Positions 1 to 8,840 of a DNA stretch of 64,000 nucleotides are shown one piece after another. Numbering within the stretch: position 1 is the stretch's first letter; each line of letters begins with the position of its first letter. The translations under genes were made by a program, and so were the position numbers. Origin of the DNA: Phyllobacterium myrsinacearum. GTDB lineage: Bacteria > Pseudomonadota > Alphaproteobacteria > Rhizobiales > Rhizobiaceae. The notes under the pieces were generated by a model. The model saw only the letters and a list, made by a program, of their open reading frames with translations, was not told the origin of the DNA and searched no databases. The stretch is taken from NCBI RefSeq assembly GCF_002980555.1, contig NZ_PVBT01000003.1, positions 718,321 through 782,320 on the forward strand, written 5' to 3'.

Positions 1-443
1 GCCTGCGCCCGCACCATGTCGGCGATGGTGATGATCGACAGGTCGAGCGCGTAGGGCTTGCCGGTTTCGGGATTGATCGAAGCCGGGCCGGTCGAGCCGA
101 GGCAGCCACCCAGCACATTGGAACACAGGACGAAGAAGCGGTTGGTATCAATGGGTTTGCCCGGACCGACCAGGGTTTCCCACCAGCCGTTCTTGCCGGT
201 TACCGGATGGACATTGGCAACGTGCTGGTCGCCGGTCAGCGCATGGCAGATCAGGATGGCATTCGACTTGTCGGCATTGAGCGTGCCGTAGCTCTGATAG
301 GCGATGCGGAACGGGGAAAGCACGACACCGCTGTCGAGACGCAATGGTTTGCCGGCGCCAAACTCCACCACGGGGCTGTGGGGATTTGTCGCTTCCTGGC
401 TTCTTTGATCGGGACTGGCGGACGGGCTGCTGAATGTCGTCAT
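1..443 (-). CDS. metX: homoserine O-acetyltransferase, N-terminal part (gene runs off the left edge)
   Basis: Enzyme of methionine biosynthesis that acylates homoserine, usually with acetyl-CoA in this family. Only the first 147 codons are in the window. Read on the minus strand from the ATG at 443, the protein gives the alpha/beta-hydrolase MetX pattern: [13 protein letters not shown], then [27 protein letters not shown] and [12 protein letters not shown]. The nucleophile region and catalytic Asp/His lie outside the window. It is divergent from the hisC-type gene, with a 192-base gap. The gap carries an AAAGCTAAAA run just before the ATG, reminiscent of SAM-II elements, but the other parts of that fold are not evident. 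Family assignment is firm; acetyl versus succinyl specificity is inferred from family. Confidence 0.9.
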   Translation of the reverse strand, partial: MTTFSSPSASPDQRSQEATNPHSPVVEFGAGKPLRLDSGVVLSPFRIAYQSYGTLNADKSNAILICHALTGDQHVANVHPVTGKNGWWETLVGPGKPIDTNRFFVLCSNVLGGCLGSTGPASINPETGKPYALDLSIITIADMVRAQ

Positions 444-635
444 TTTCGCGCGATTTTAGCTTTGTGGGCGGTAGCTATGGTCGCGCAACCGGCAAAGTCA
501 ATGGTTTCTTTGATTTTCCGGGCCTTGCGCCGCAAGTTTGGCTCGACATCGCGCCTGTTGGCAGCTATGCCCCGTGGCTTGAGCCATTGCCTGCGATGAC
601 CATCGATTTCAACGATGTTACGGATCTTGTGAATC

Positions 636-1742
636 ATGACAACGACATTGAAAGACACGCGCCCCACCCCAAAACCCGGTGTTCTCGACATTGCCGCCTA
701 TGTCCCCGGAAAGGAATCGGCGCCCGGTGTTGCCAAGGTCTACAAGCTCTCTTCCAATGAAACCCCTCTGGGCGCGAGCAAGCACGCGACCGAGGCCTAT
801 CATGCCGCATCCGCACGCCTTGAAATCTATCCGGACGGCCAGGCCACCCAGCTCAAGCAGGCGATTGCCGAGGTGCATGGATTGAACGCCGACAACCTTC
901 TGTGCGGCAATGGTTCGGACGAACTGCTCGGCCTGTTGTGCCAGACTTACCTGTCACCCGGCGATGAGGCTGTTTACACCGAGCACGGGTTCATGGTGTA
1001 CAAGATTTACATCATGGCGGCCGGTGCGACGCCTGTCGTGGCCAGGGAAAAGAATGAGCAGGCGGAAGTCGATGCCATTCTCGCCGCCGTCACGCCGCGG
1101 ACCAAAATCGTGTTTCTGGCCAACCCGAACAATCCGACCGGCACCTACATTCCCTTCGAGGAAGTGCGCCGCCTGCATGCGGGCCTGCCGAAGAACGTCC
1201 TGCTGGTTCTCGACGCCGCCTATGCGGAATATGTGCGCCGCAACGATTACGAAGCCGGTGTCGAACTTGTCTCGTCGTTCGAAAACGTCGTGATGACCCG
1301 CACCTTCTCGAAAATCCACGGCCTTGCCGCTCTGCGGATCGGCTGGATGTTCGCGCCGGCGCATGTCATCGACGCGGTCAACCGCATCCGCGGACCGTTC
1401 AACCTGAACTCCGCCGCCATTGCAGCCGGTGCTGCCGCCATCCGCGACCGTGCGCATGTCGACAAGGCTGTCGCCTTCAACGACACATGGCTGCCGTGGC
1501 TGACAGAGCAGCTGTCGGCGCTGGGCCTGCGCGTCACGCCGTCCGTCGGCAATTTCCTGCTCGTGCATTTCCCGGACGATGCGGCGAAATCGGCCGACAA
1601 GGCGGACGTCTATCTGACCGGCAGGGGCTATATTTTGCGCCGTGTTGCGGGCTACGGATTCCCCAACGCGTTGCGCCTTACCATTGGATCCGAGGAAGCC
1701 AATCGCGGCGTAGTCGCTGCACTCTCCGAATTCTTGAAGTAA
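636..1742 (+). CDS. hisC: histidinol-phosphate / aromatic aminotransferase (PLP, class I/II)
   Basis: 368-residue fold-type I PLP aminotransferase of the HisC family. Visible motifs are [10 protein letters not shown] near the start, the NPNNPTGTY cofactor-binding loop, LDAAYAEY, and [14 protein letters not shown], whose Lys at about residue 226 should bind PLP. Family members transaminate histidinol phosphate and also aromatic keto acids. The next gene, three bases downstream on the same strand, is a prephenate dehydrogenase, so a role in tyrosine/phenylalanine synthesis is at least as likely as histidine synthesis. The two genes probably form one transcript. No clear Shine-Dalgarno sequence precedes the ATG. 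HisC family certain; substrate inferred from context. Confidence 0.9.
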   Translation: MTTTLKDTRPTPKPGVLDIAAYVPGKESAPGVAKVYKLSSNETPLGASKHATEAYHAASARLEIYPDGQATQLKQAIAEVHGLNADNLLCGNGSDELLGLLCQTYLSPGDEAVYTEHGFMVYKIYIMAAGATPVVAREKNEQAEVDAILAAVTPRTKIVFLANPNNPTGTYIPFEEVRRLHAGLPKNVLLVLDAAYAEYVRRNDYEAGVELVSSFENVVMTRTFSKIHGLAALRIGWMFAPAHVIDAVNRIRGPFNLNSAAIAAGAAAIRDRAHVDKAVAFNDTWLPWLTEQLSALGLRVTPSVGNFLLVHFPDDAAKSADKADVYLTGRGYILRRVAGYGFPNALRLTIGSEEANRGVVAALSEFLK

Positions 1743-1745
1743 ACA

Positions 1746-2678
1746 ATGTCCAAAATCCATTTCGAAACCATTGCGCTGATCGGCATTGGCCTGATCGGTT
1801 CATCGCTGGCGCGCGTCATCAAACGCGAAGGCCTGGCAGATCACATCGTTATCTCGACCCGCAGCGAAAGCACGCTGAAACGTGCCGAAGCGCTGGGGCT
1901 GGGCGACAGCTATGTCCTCGACAGTGCGGAAGCGGTCAAAAATGCTGATCTGGTGATCATCTCGGTGCCCGTCGGCTCGTCCGGCGATGTTGCCCGGCAC
2001 ATTGCCGGATCGCTGAAAGCCGGTGCCATCGTCACCGATGTCGGCTCGACCAAGGGGTCGGTCATCGCGCAGATGCAGCCGGAACTGCCCGCCCACGTGC
2101 ATTTCATTCCGGGCCATCCGCTCGCCGGTACGGAATATTCAGGGCCCGATGCGGGCTTCGCCGAGCTTTTTGCCAATCGCTGGTGCATTCTGACGCCGCT
2201 TGATGGCACGGACCCCGCCGCCCTCGACCGGCTGACAAAATTCTGGGAGGCCTGCGGCTCGCGGCTCGATACGATGGACCCGGTGCATCATGACCGGGTG
2301 CTCGCCATCGTCTCGCATCTGCCGCACATCATCGCCTACAACATTGTCGGCACGGCCAGCGACCTGGAAGAAGTGACCAATTCGGAAGTGATCAAATATT
2401 CCGCCTCCGGTTTTCGCGACTTCACCCGCCTTGCCGCGTCGGACCCAACGATGTGGCGCGATGTCTGCCTGCACAACAAGGATGCGATCCTTGAAATGCT
2501 GGCGCGGTTTTCCGAGGATCTCGCCTCGCTGCAGCGGTCAATCCGCTGGGGCGATGGCGATGCGCTGTTTGACCTGTTCACCCGCACCCGTGCCGTCCGG
2601 CGCGGAATCATCGATGCGGGTCAGGAAGTGGATGCCCCCGATTTCGGACGCCAGAAGGCGGGTGCCAAGAGCGCCTGA
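1746..2678 (+). CDS. tyrC: prephenate/arogenate dehydrogenase (TyrA/TyrC family)
   Basis: 310-residue NAD(P)-dependent dehydrogenase making the tyrosine precursor from prephenate or arogenate. The N-terminal Rossmann motif IGIGLIGSSLA is at about residues 11-21. Further family blocks are DVGSTKGSV, FIPGHPLAGTEYSGP (a hallmark of this family), and HDRVLAIVSHLPHIIAY with the conserved His pair. There is no chorismate mutase or ACT domain, so it is the monofunctional form. It follows the aminotransferase by three bases and ends convergently 26 bases before the DUF2125 gene. Substrate preference (prephenate versus arogenate) cannot be read from the sequence. Confidence 0.9.
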   Translation: MSKIHFETIALIGIGLIGSSLARVIKREGLADHIVISTRSESTLKRAEALGLGDSYVLDSAEAVKNADLVIISVPVGSSGDVARHIAGSLKAGAIVTDVGSTKGSVIAQMQPELPAHVHFIPGHPLAGTEYSGPDAGFAELFANRWCILTPLDGTDPAALDRLTKFWEACGSRLDTMDPVHHDRVLAIVSHLPHIIAYNIVGTASDLEEVTNSEVIKYSASGFRDFTRLAASDPTMWRDVCLHNKDAILEMLARFSEDLASLQRSIRWGDGDALFDLFTRTRAVRRGIIDAGQEVDAPDFGRQKAGAKSA

Positions 2679-2704
2679 CAGCACTGCGCTGGCTGTATCT
2701 GCCC

Positions 2705-3724
2705 TCACAGGGACGGCAGGCGGCCAATGCTGATAAAGCCGACCGACATCTTGCCGTTCTTGACCGAGACGGGAAGTGTCGGCGCGCCGCTGGCATCCTT
2801 CGGCACGAAGGCCATGGCCTGCACGACGGATGAAATGATCTTGTCCTGACCGGGGAAGATGCTCTTTGCCGTATTGGCAACGCCTTCCGGGTTGCGCAGG
2901 GTGATCTTGAAATCGCCGCTGATGCGTCCGTCGTCAGCCACCGAGAAAGGCCCCGATATCGCGATGCCGCTGCCATCGGGCAGGGCGAGATCGACATTGC
3001 GCAGCAGGCCGGACTGGCCGCGCAGGACGCTCAGATCGCGTTCCGTCTTGCCGATCAGCGCAAAGCCGTTTGCCATCTGGATATCGGCGGCGCCGGTCAG
3101 TTCGGGCAGCGGCTTGTCGTAGACCGTGTTGTCGGCAATCTTCAGGCTGCTGAAGGACAGCGCAATATCCATGACCGGCTCCATGGCGCGGAAATGCAGC
3201 TGGCCGTCCTTCAGGGTGGCAAACGGCGCGCCGGCACCGGACGGGTTATGCTGGGTGACGACGATATTGCGGCCCTGCACCGACAGGCGCTGCGGAATGG
3301 GCTTGTCGAGCCGCATGCTGGATTTCAGGTTGTCCCAGTTCAGATCGAGCGGCGGCATGCCGGGCACGCTGACGGCGGCCGGACCGTCGATCTCGCTGAC
3401 GATGTGGAAAGGTGCATAGACCTGCGCGGCGGAGCGGAAGGCACCGGCATTGACGGAAACATTTTTGGCCTGATCAACCCACGATACTTTGGAGCAGTTG
3501 AGGCCGAGGCGGAACGGGTAGCCGCTGGCCGCCGCATTGTCGCAGGCGGCGTTGATGCCCTTGGCCTGCAGGCCGGCGATATTCGCCGCGACCCGCGTTT
3601 CCAGCATGTTGGCCACGTAATACCACCCGCCCGTATAGAGCAGGCCGACGAGGACGATACCGGCGGCCAGAAAGCGGATACGCCGTCCGGCATTGTAAGG
3701 TTTGTCGGCAGTGCTTGACGTCAT
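2705..3724 (-). CDS. DUF2125 domain-containing envelope protein
   Basis: 339-residue protein of the alphaproteobacterial DUF2125 family; function unknown. It starts with a short basic cytoplasmic tail and one membrane anchor at about residues 17-36 (FLAAGIVLVGLLYTGGWYYV), followed by a long periplasmic-looking beta-rich region. The lone Cys pair (INAACDN and GLNCSKV) could form a disulfide. The repeated hydrophobic/beta pattern recalls lipid- or substrate-carrying AsmA-like folds, but that is only an impression. It is convergent with the prephenate dehydrogenase and head-to-head with the gamma-glutamylcyclotransferase gene, leaving only 64 bases between the two starts for both promoters. Confidence 0.85.
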   Translation of the reverse strand: MTSSTADKPYNAGRRIRFLAAGIVLVGLLYTGGWYYVANMLETRVAANIAGLQAKGINAACDNAAASGYPFRLGLNCSKVSWVDQAKNVSVNAGAFRSAAQVYAPFHIVSEIDGPAAVSVPGMPPLDLNWDNLKSSMRLDKPIPQRLSVQGRNIVVTQHNPSGAGAPFATLKDGQLHFRAMEPVMDIALSFSSLKIADNTVYDKPLPELTGAADIQMANGFALIGKTERDLSVLRGQSGLLRNVDLALPDGSGIAISGPFSVADDGRISGDFKITLRNPEGVANTAKSIFPGQDKIISSVVQAMAFVPKDASGAPTLPVSVKNGKMSVGFISIGRLPSL

Positions 3725-3788
3725 GGTCCGGGTCTCGCTATCGGTCAGGGAAGAAGCTTGGCATTGCAGTACAGCTATCAGGACGGAT

Positions 3789-4316
3789 ATGGGCGATTTT
3801 TGGGTCTTTGGCTACGGTTCTCTGATGTGGAAGCCAGGCTTTGCACATGTTGAAACCATGCATGCGCGCCTGCACGGCTACCGGCGGGCGCTGTGCGTGC
3901 ATTCCTACGTGCATCGCGGCACGCCGCAACGGCCGGGGCTTGTCCTCGGTCTCGATCATGGCGGTTCGTGCCTCGGCCTGGCCTTCCGGGTTCCCGGCGA
4001 GCTTGAAGACGAGGTCGTTGCCTATCTGCGTGAGCGGGAACTGGTCACCAATGTCTATCTGGAAAAGCGGCTGGCCGTCCGCCTGCGGGATGGCCGCAGG
4101 GTGGAAGCGCTGACCTATGTGGTCGACCGCAGGCACGTGCAATATGCGGGGGGCCTGACCGTTGAACAGGCTGCCGCGACCGTGCGCGGCTCGGTCGGCC
4201 AGTCGGGCCGCAACGAGGATTACGTGCACAATACGCTGGAGCACATGCGCAAGATGAATATCCGCGACCACTGGTTTGAGACCCTGGTCGCCGCCATCGA
4301 CCGCAATCCCGGCTAG
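3789..4316 (+). CDS. gamma-glutamylcyclotransferase (ChaC-like)
   Basis: 175-residue member of the gamma-glutamylcyclotransferase/ChaC superfamily, which releases 5-oxoproline from glutathione or gamma-glutamyl peptides. The diagnostic substrate loop FGYGSLMWKPGF is at residues 6-17. The rest fits ChaC: LHGYRRALCV, GLALGLDHGG-type strands, LEDEVVAYLRERE, and a C-terminal NTLEHMRKMNIRD helix. The open frame extends upstream to 3702 but overlaps the divergent DUF2125 start; the ATG at 3789 directly before GDFWVFGYGSL is the natural start. Its 3' end lies three bases from the convergent acyltransferase. Cytosolic; probably glutathione turnover. Confidence 0.87.
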   Translation: MGDFWVFGYGSLMWKPGFAHVETMHARLHGYRRALCVHSYVHRGTPQRPGLVLGLDHGGSCLGLAFRVPGELEDEVVAYLRERELVTNVYLEKRLAVRLRDGRRVEALTYVVDRRHVQYAGGLTVEQAAATVRGSVGQSGRNEDYVHNTLEHMRKMNIRDHWFETLVAAIDRNPG

Positions 4317-4319
4317 GGA

Positions 4320-5120
4320 TCAGACCGTTACCCCCAGTTCCTTCAGCCGCTGCACCGCCGTTGGCGGCAGGGGCGGCGGGTTTTTTGACCGGGCCGCTTC
4401 GATCAGCAGCTCATCGCAGGCGGCTTCCGTCACTTCCTGCAATTTTTTCAGGAATGTCTCGGCGTCGAGGCCCGGCTGGATCGGCGGCAGGATGCGGCAG
4501 CGGATCGTGCCGGGAAAGCGGCGGAACTTGCGGCGCGGCCAGTACAGACCGGCGACATGGGCGATCGGCAGGACCGGCACGCCAAGCTCGGTATAGATAT
4601 GCGCCACGCCGTATTTGTAGGCGGGCGGCGCACCCGGCGCGGTGCGGGTGCCTTCCGGATAGATCATGAGCTGGCGGCCCTGGGAAACGGCATCCCGCGC
4701 TCCGCGGATCGCCGTCTTCATGGCAACAGAGCGTTTGCCCCGGTCGATCGGCACCATCTTCATCTTGAGAATGTACCAGCCGAACAAGGGAATCCACATC
4801 AGCTCGCGCTTGAGAATATAGACGGGATCGGCGATCTGCGGCAGGAAGGCATAGGCATCCCAGAACGATTGATGTTTGGGCGCGCAGATATAGGGGCCAT
4901 CGGGGATGTTCTCGATCCCCTCGATCACATGATCCGTCCCGGCCAGAACCTTCTGCAACCAATGGTTGGACCTCGCCCAGTTCTTCGGCACGCTCCAGGC
5001 ATTCTTGCGGGAGCTGAGGAAGTAATAGGGTGTGAAGATGATCATCTGAATGATCAGGTTGAGATAGAAGGCGATATTGAAGACAATGGATCGGATGATC
5101 GTCATCGGGGTCCCGGTCAT
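4320..5120 (-). CDS. plsC: lysophospholipid acyltransferase (1-acyl-sn-glycerol-3-phosphate acyltransferase family)
   Basis: 266-residue membrane-bound acyltransferase of phospholipid synthesis. An N-terminal hydrophobic segment (IVFNIAFYLNLIIQMIIF) anchors the protein. The two PlsC motifs are plain: HQSFWDAY (HX4D, catalytic His/Asp) and YPEGTRTAPG (the FPEGTR-like block). A second ATG at 5105 (MTIIRSIVFN) has a better-placed purine run upstream and may be the true start. The next gene upstream on the same strand is the YdcF-like protein, 53 bases away. Family certain; acceptor could be lysophosphatidic acid or another lysolipid such as an ornithine lipid precursor. Confidence 0.88.
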   Translation of the reverse strand: MTGTPMTIIRSIVFNIAFYLNLIIQMIIFTPYYFLSSRKNAWSVPKNWARSNHWLQKVLAGTDHVIEGIENIPDGPYICAPKHQSFWDAYAFLPQIADPVYILKRELMWIPLFGWYILKMKMVPIDRGKRSVAMKTAIRGARDAVSQGRQLMIYPEGTRTAPGAPPAYKYGVAHIYTELGVPVLPIAHVAGLYWPRRKFRRFPGTIRCRILPPIQPGLDAETFLKKLQEVTEAACDELLIEAARSKNPPPLPPTAVQRLKELGVTV

Positions 5121-5173
5121 GGCGGTTGGTCAGGCCTTCGTTATACCAACTTGCCCGCGGCGTGAACTCCCAA

Positions 5174-5926
5174 TCAGCCGCCCCTGATCCATCGAACGAA
5201 TGTTTGTGTTCCCGCCGAAAGGCTGTCGGGCAGGGCCGAGCGTATGACGGCACCCAGATATTTCACATATTCGACGACAAGCACGCGCACCACCTGGCCG
5301 CGCGCCAGCCAGTCACCATTGCGCAGGTCGCTGTTGACGATGGGATAGGGGATGAACTCGATCTCCTGCGAGGCGCGCCGCAATTCAACCAGTGTCCGCG
5401 GCATGTGGTAATTGTTGGTGACGACGATGACGCGCGTGTAATGGTTGGCCTTGGCCCACTTGATGCTTTCGGAGGCGTTGCCGATCGTGTCCAGCGCCGA
5501 GCGGTCAATATCGACGCAGCATTCAAACAGCGTGGCATCGCCGCGCGTCACGCGCTGCAGTTCGCCGCGCTTGGTCGAGGGATGGACCCCGCTGATGAAG
5601 AGCCGTTCGCCGCGCTTGTTCTTCAGCAGGTCGAGCGCGCCCTCGATGCGGGAATAACCGCCCGTCAGGACGACGATGCCGTCAGCCGGTTCCACCAGAT
5701 CCGGTGTCTGCATGGTGCTGACATGATCGCTGAAGACAATGAAGCCGCCGAGAAAGAGACCAAGCGCCAGAACCCCGAGCAGAAAGAACGGCCGGGCAAC
5801 GCGCTTGCGCAGCGCAGACACAAGTCCGCGCGGGCGGGCTTCGGGGCCTGCCGGCGGTTGGTTGCTGCTGTCGTCCGTGCCGTCCATTTTCGGATCACGC
5901 GTTGCCTTGTTCGAGAGTAGGGTCAC
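5174..5926 (-). CDS. YdcF/ElyC/SanA-type membrane protein (DUF218)
   Basis: 250-residue DUF218-family protein. A cytoplasmic N-terminus (Pro/Arg-rich) leads into one transmembrane segment (FFLLGVLALGLFLGGFIVF, about residues 47-65), then the DUF218 domain with DGIVVLTGGYSRIEGALDLL-type start, GERLFISGVH, and VIVVTNNYHMPRTLVEL, all typical family blocks. Relatives ElyC and SanA affect envelope integrity and peptidoglycan or undecaprenyl phosphate handling in Escherichia coli. Here it follows ftsEX on the same strand with a 68-base gap and precedes plsC, a conserved envelope cluster in this order. Exact biochemical role unknown. Confidence 0.82.
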   Translation of the reverse strand: MTLLSNKATRDPKMDGTDDSSNQPPAGPEARPRGLVSALRKRVARPFFLLGVLALGLFLGGFIVFSDHVSTMQTPDLVEPADGIVVLTGGYSRIEGALDLLKNKRGERLFISGVHPSTKRGELQRVTRGDATLFECCVDIDRSALDTIGNASESIKWAKANHYTRVIVVTNNYHMPRTLVELRRASQEIEFIPYPIVNSDLRNGDWLARGQVVRVLVVEYVKYLGAVIRSALPDSLSAGTQTFVRWIRGG

Positions 5927-5994
5927 CGGGAGTGTATAAGCCTTGCCGGCAAACCTCCCGTGAATTTTATGGCGTCAAATTGAATCGAAATTGC

Positions 5995-6993
5995 TCAGGC
6001 ATCATGGCTGTCGCCTGCGCGCCCGTCGACCTGGCGCAAATGCGCTATGACTGTCATTCGTGTTGTAATCATGGTCAAAACACTGACTGCGAGGATGATC
6101 AGTACGACGCCGGTATAGCCGCCTGACCCGATGGAAAAATTGCCGAACAGGGCGGTGGCCTGATCGGCTTCCGGCGTTGCCAGATTGCGTGACGACCACC
6201 AGCCGATGATCAGAAAGATCAGGATGGCCAGCGCGCCGCCGCACAATGCGCCTTTCAGGGCGGTCCAGAAAAAGTGCCGCTCGAACTGCCGGGCGACGAA
6301 TTTCTGTTCCGCGCCGATAAAATGCAGCACTTCGATGATGTGACCATTACCGGCCATGGCGCCGCGCGTGGCAAAAATCACCGTGAGAATCGTCGCGGCG
6401 ATCACCAGTCCGAGCACCGTCATGCCGATCAGTACGGTGGACCGGGCCATGGACACGAGCCGGTCGACCCAGGTGCGGTGGTCGTCGAAGCTGGCCCCCG
6501 GGATATTTTTCACCAGTTCGCTGCGCAGCAGGGCGAAATCCGGCGGGGAGGCTTCGTCGAGCGTAACGACGACCAGCCGCGGCACCGGCAATTCATCGAT
6601 GTTCAGCCCGGTACCGAGCCACGGTTCCAGCAGCCGGGCCGTGGCTGCCCGGTCGATGACGCGGGTGGATTTGACCCCGGCAAAGCCCTGCGCGAGCTTG
6701 CCCGCCTGAACAAGCAGCGCTTCCATGTCCTGGCCCTCGACGGGGCGGATCTGGATGGTGGCTTCGGTCGAAATCTGGCTCTGCCATGTGGCGGCGGTCG
6801 ACTGCACGAGACTGACCGCGCCGATGGTCAGGCAGGCGAGAAAGGTCATGATGGCGATCACGATCATCAGGGCGTGGCCGACGACATTGCCGGCTGGCAC
6901 GATGGGTGCCTGTCCGCTCCGGCCGCGCACGAGCTGGATGGCGCGATCGGTCAGATCCGCGGCCAGTTCCCTGAGGCGGGCGGCGTCAATCAT
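5995..6993 (-). CDS. ftsX: cell division ABC transporter permease FtsX
   Basis: 332-residue membrane partner of FtsE. After a cytoplasmic N-terminus comes TM1 (ALMIVIAIMTFLACLTIGAV), a periplasmic domain, then three further transmembrane segments (TVLIGMTVLGLVIAATILTVI, GALCGGALAILIFLIIGWW, GYTGVVLIILAVSVLTMITT), the FtsX topology. The periplasmic loop has the FtsX-type stretch on sub-residue strain (AQGFAGVKSTRVIDRAATA). Its start overlaps the end of ftsE by eight bases, so translation is coupled. FtsEX controls peptidoglycan hydrolases at the septum; the window also holds an M23 peptidase at 61580-63532, a typical type of FtsEX target, though a link is only inferred. Confidence 0.9.
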   Translation of the reverse strand: MIDAARLRELAADLTDRAIQLVRGRSGQAPIVPAGNVVGHALMIVIAIMTFLACLTIGAVSLVQSTAATWQSQISTEATIQIRPVEGQDMEALLVQAGKLAQGFAGVKSTRVIDRAATARLLEPWLGTGLNIDELPVPRLVVVTLDEASPPDFALLRSELVKNIPGASFDDHRTWVDRLVSMARSTVLIGMTVLGLVIAATILTVIFATRGAMAGNGHIIEVLHFIGAEQKFVARQFERHFFWTALKGALCGGALAILIFLIIGWWSSRNLATPEADQATALFGNFSIGSGGYTGVVLIILAVSVLTMITTRMTVIAHLRQVDGRAGDSHDA

Positions 6994-7645
6994 AGATGTC
7001 GAGCCTCCCCTGATCGAGAATCATGCGGCGGGCATTGACCTGATCCATCAGGGTAAGATCGTGGGTGGCGATAACCACGGCGGTCCCGGAGCGGTTCAGC
7101 TCGCCGAACAGGCGCAGCAAACGCCGGGCAAGGGGCGGATCGACATTGCCCGTCGGCTCGTCGGCCAAAAGGATTTCCGGCTGGTCGATCAGGGCGCGCG
7201 CAATCGCGGCGCGCTGTTTCTCGCCGCCTGACAGCACCGGCGGCAGCACGTGCATGCGCTCGCCGAGGCCAACCCAGTGCAACAGTTCCTCGACTTCCGC
7301 GCGATAGGTGGCTTCCTCCTTGCCGCGTACCCGCAACGGCAGGGCCACGTTCTGGTAGGTCGTCATGTGGTCGAGCAGGCGGAAATCCTGGAACACCACG
7401 CCGATGCGGCGGCGCAGCAGCGGCATTTCCTTGGACGAGATCGTCGCAATATCCTTGCCGAAAACCGTGATAAGGCCGCGCGTCGGCTTCAATGTCATGA
7501 ACAGCAGGCGCAGCAGCGATGTCTTGCCTGCGCCCGACGGGCCGGTCAAAAACTGGAACGAACGGGGTGAAATATGGAGGCTGACATCACGCAGAACCTC
7601 CGGGCCCATCCCGTATCGCAAACCGACATTCTCAAAACGAATCAA
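6986..7645 (-). CDS. ftsE: cell division ATP-binding protein FtsE
   Basis: ABC ATPase working with FtsX at the division site. Walker A is GPSGAGKTSLLRL, the signature motif LSGGEKQRAAIARAL, Walker B ILLADEPTGNVD, and the switch His lies in VVIATHDLTLM. The frame is open from an ATG at 7738, which would add a 31-residue tail with no resemblance to an ABC domain. Starting at the TTG at 7645 gives MIRFENVGLRYG and 219 residues, the usual FtsE length, so I use that start. The upstream ATG cannot be excluded. The gene is followed by ftsX with an eight-base overlap. Confidence 0.9.
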   Translation of the reverse strand: MIRFENVGLRYGMGPEVLRDVSLHISPRSFQFLTGPSGAGKTSLLRLLFMTLKPTRGLITVFGKDIATISSKEMPLLRRRIGVVFQDFRLLDHMTTYQNVALPLRVRGKEEATYRAEVEELLHWVGLGERMHVLPPVLSGGEKQRAAIARALIDQPEILLADEPTGNVDPPLARRLLRLFGELNRSGTAVVIATHDLTLMDQVNARRMILDQGRLDIYD

Positions 7646-7834
7646 GCGTGACTTTCCAAGTTTCTCGTGCAGGCGTGTTTTATTCAGCGCGGACGGATTT
7701 GACCACCCATCAATCGCCGCATCCGTTCGCCGAAACATTAATTATTAAGCGATAGGTTGCCATAATGAGTCGGAGGATCATGACTGCAACATGGCAGAAC
7801 GGCCGGAAAACGCGTGATTGCACGGTTTAAAACA

Positions 7835-8179
7835 ATGAGCGGCGAAACTGTTTCGCATATCGGCCCTGCGCTCCACTTCGACAAGGGCGGAGCGGAAGAC
7901 GCAATCTATGAATCCATGTCACCCCCGTCCTCCCATCCCAATCTGGACGCACACTTCCCTGTAAACGCGCGCATGACAATTCTCCAAAAGTCGCAGGAGG
8001 CACAGGCCCGCATGCCGGGCTTTGCCTATTGGCTGCTGGTGCTCCTCGTGGCGGCGTCGACGTTCTGGATCTGCGGCGGGCATGTGCTTTTCAGCCCGCG
8101 GCATGCGGCCGGTCCTCATGTTCCGGGCGCGAGCGTGTCCGCGCCCGGGGAACAGCGCGATCCGTTGACCGGGCGCTGA
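7835..8179 (+). CDS. small single-pass membrane protein, function unknown
   Basis: 114-residue protein from the ATG at 7835 (a GTG at 7814 would add seven residues). The N-terminal half is hydrophilic without recognisable domain; one transmembrane helix follows (YWLLVLLVAASTFWICGGHV), then a short Pro/Gly-rich tail. It is divergent from ftsE and upstream of hpt. In related genomes a protein next to ftsE combines an N-terminal zinc ribbon with a similar membrane segment; no CxxC ribbon is visible here, so this may be a shortened relative. No good Shine-Dalgarno sequence is seen, so expression is uncertain. Confidence 0.5.
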   Translation: MSGETVSHIGPALHFDKGGAEDAIYESMSPPSSHPNLDAHFPVNARMTILQKSQEAQARMPGFAYWLLVLLVAASTFWICGGHVLFSPRHAAGPHVPGASVSAPGEQRDPLTGR

Positions 8180-8204
8180 TTGCCGGGCGGGAAATGCCTG
8201 GGCT

Positions 8205-8233
8205 TTGCTTTTCGGGCCGATATCGGGCTATAG
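8205..8233 (+). promoter_or_regulatory. possible sigma70 promoter of hpt
   Basis: TTGCTT at 8205-8210 and CTATAG at 8228-8233 are separated by 17 bases, about 60 bases before the hpt start. Both boxes deviate from consensus; this is the best pair in the short gap. Confidence 0.35.
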
Positions 8234-8293
8234 AGCCTTTCAAACAGGAAAGGCTCCGGGAGCCTTGCTTACCGGAAAATCAGGAAGAGTTGC

Positions 8294-8830
8294 ATGCCGA
8301 AAGTTGGCGAGAAGAATATCGATGTTCTGTTCAGCGCGCAGGAGATCGCCAAGCGCAATCTGGAACTGGCGCAGGACATTGTCGCAAAGCGGTTCGACAA
8401 TCTGCTGGTTATCTCGATCCTCAAGGGGTCATTCATCTTCGCGGCGGACCTGATCCGCGCCATGCACGATGCGGGCGCCGAGCCTGATGTGGAATTCATC
8501 ACCGTGTCCAGCTATGGCAAGGGCACCGAGAGTAAGGAAGTGCGGCTGCTGCGCGACATCGACAGCGACGTGCACGGCCGCGACGTGCTGTTGATCGACG
8601 ATATACTGGAATCGGGCAAGACGCTGAAATTCACGCGTGAACTGATGCTGGAGCGCGGCGCGCGCAGCGTCTCCATCGCCGTATTGCTGGACAAGAGCGT
8701 GAAGCGCAAAACCGATATCGAAGCGGATTTCAAGGGGTTCGAATGCCCCGACTATTTCGTCGTCGGGTATGGCATGGATGTCGGGCATTCCTTCCGGCAG
8801 CTGCCCTATGTCGGTGTCGTCCGGGACTGA
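8294..8830 (+). CDS. hpt: hypoxanthine phosphoribosyltransferase
   Basis: 178-residue purine salvage enzyme converting hypoxanthine (and often guanine) plus PRPP to the nucleotide. The PRPP-binding motif is VLLIDDILESGKTL, the flexible-loop region is VSSYGKGTESKEVRLL, LVISILKGSFIFAADLIR is the conserved early strand-helix, and the C-terminal base-binding part is YFVVGYGMDVGHSFRQLPYVG. Length matches bacterial Hpt. It stands alone on the plus strand and ends convergently ten bases from the TIGR02302 gene. Confidence 0.92.
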   Translation: MPKVGEKNIDVLFSAQEIAKRNLELAQDIVAKRFDNLLVISILKGSFIFAADLIRAMHDAGAEPDVEFITVSSYGKGTESKEVRLLRDIDSDVHGRDVLLIDDILESGKTLKFTRELMLERGARSVSIAVLLDKSVKRKTDIEADFKGFECPDYFVVGYGMDVGHSFRQLPYVGVVRD

Positions 8831-8840
8831 TTCTCTCGCC

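Noticed and set aside
444-540. SAM-II riboswitch before metX (AAAGCTAAAA just upstream of the ATG)
   Set aside because: SAM-II elements are known before met genes in alphaproteobacteria and the GCTAAA end is present, but I could not find the GATTTGA-type loop or the matching P1 stem at the right distance.
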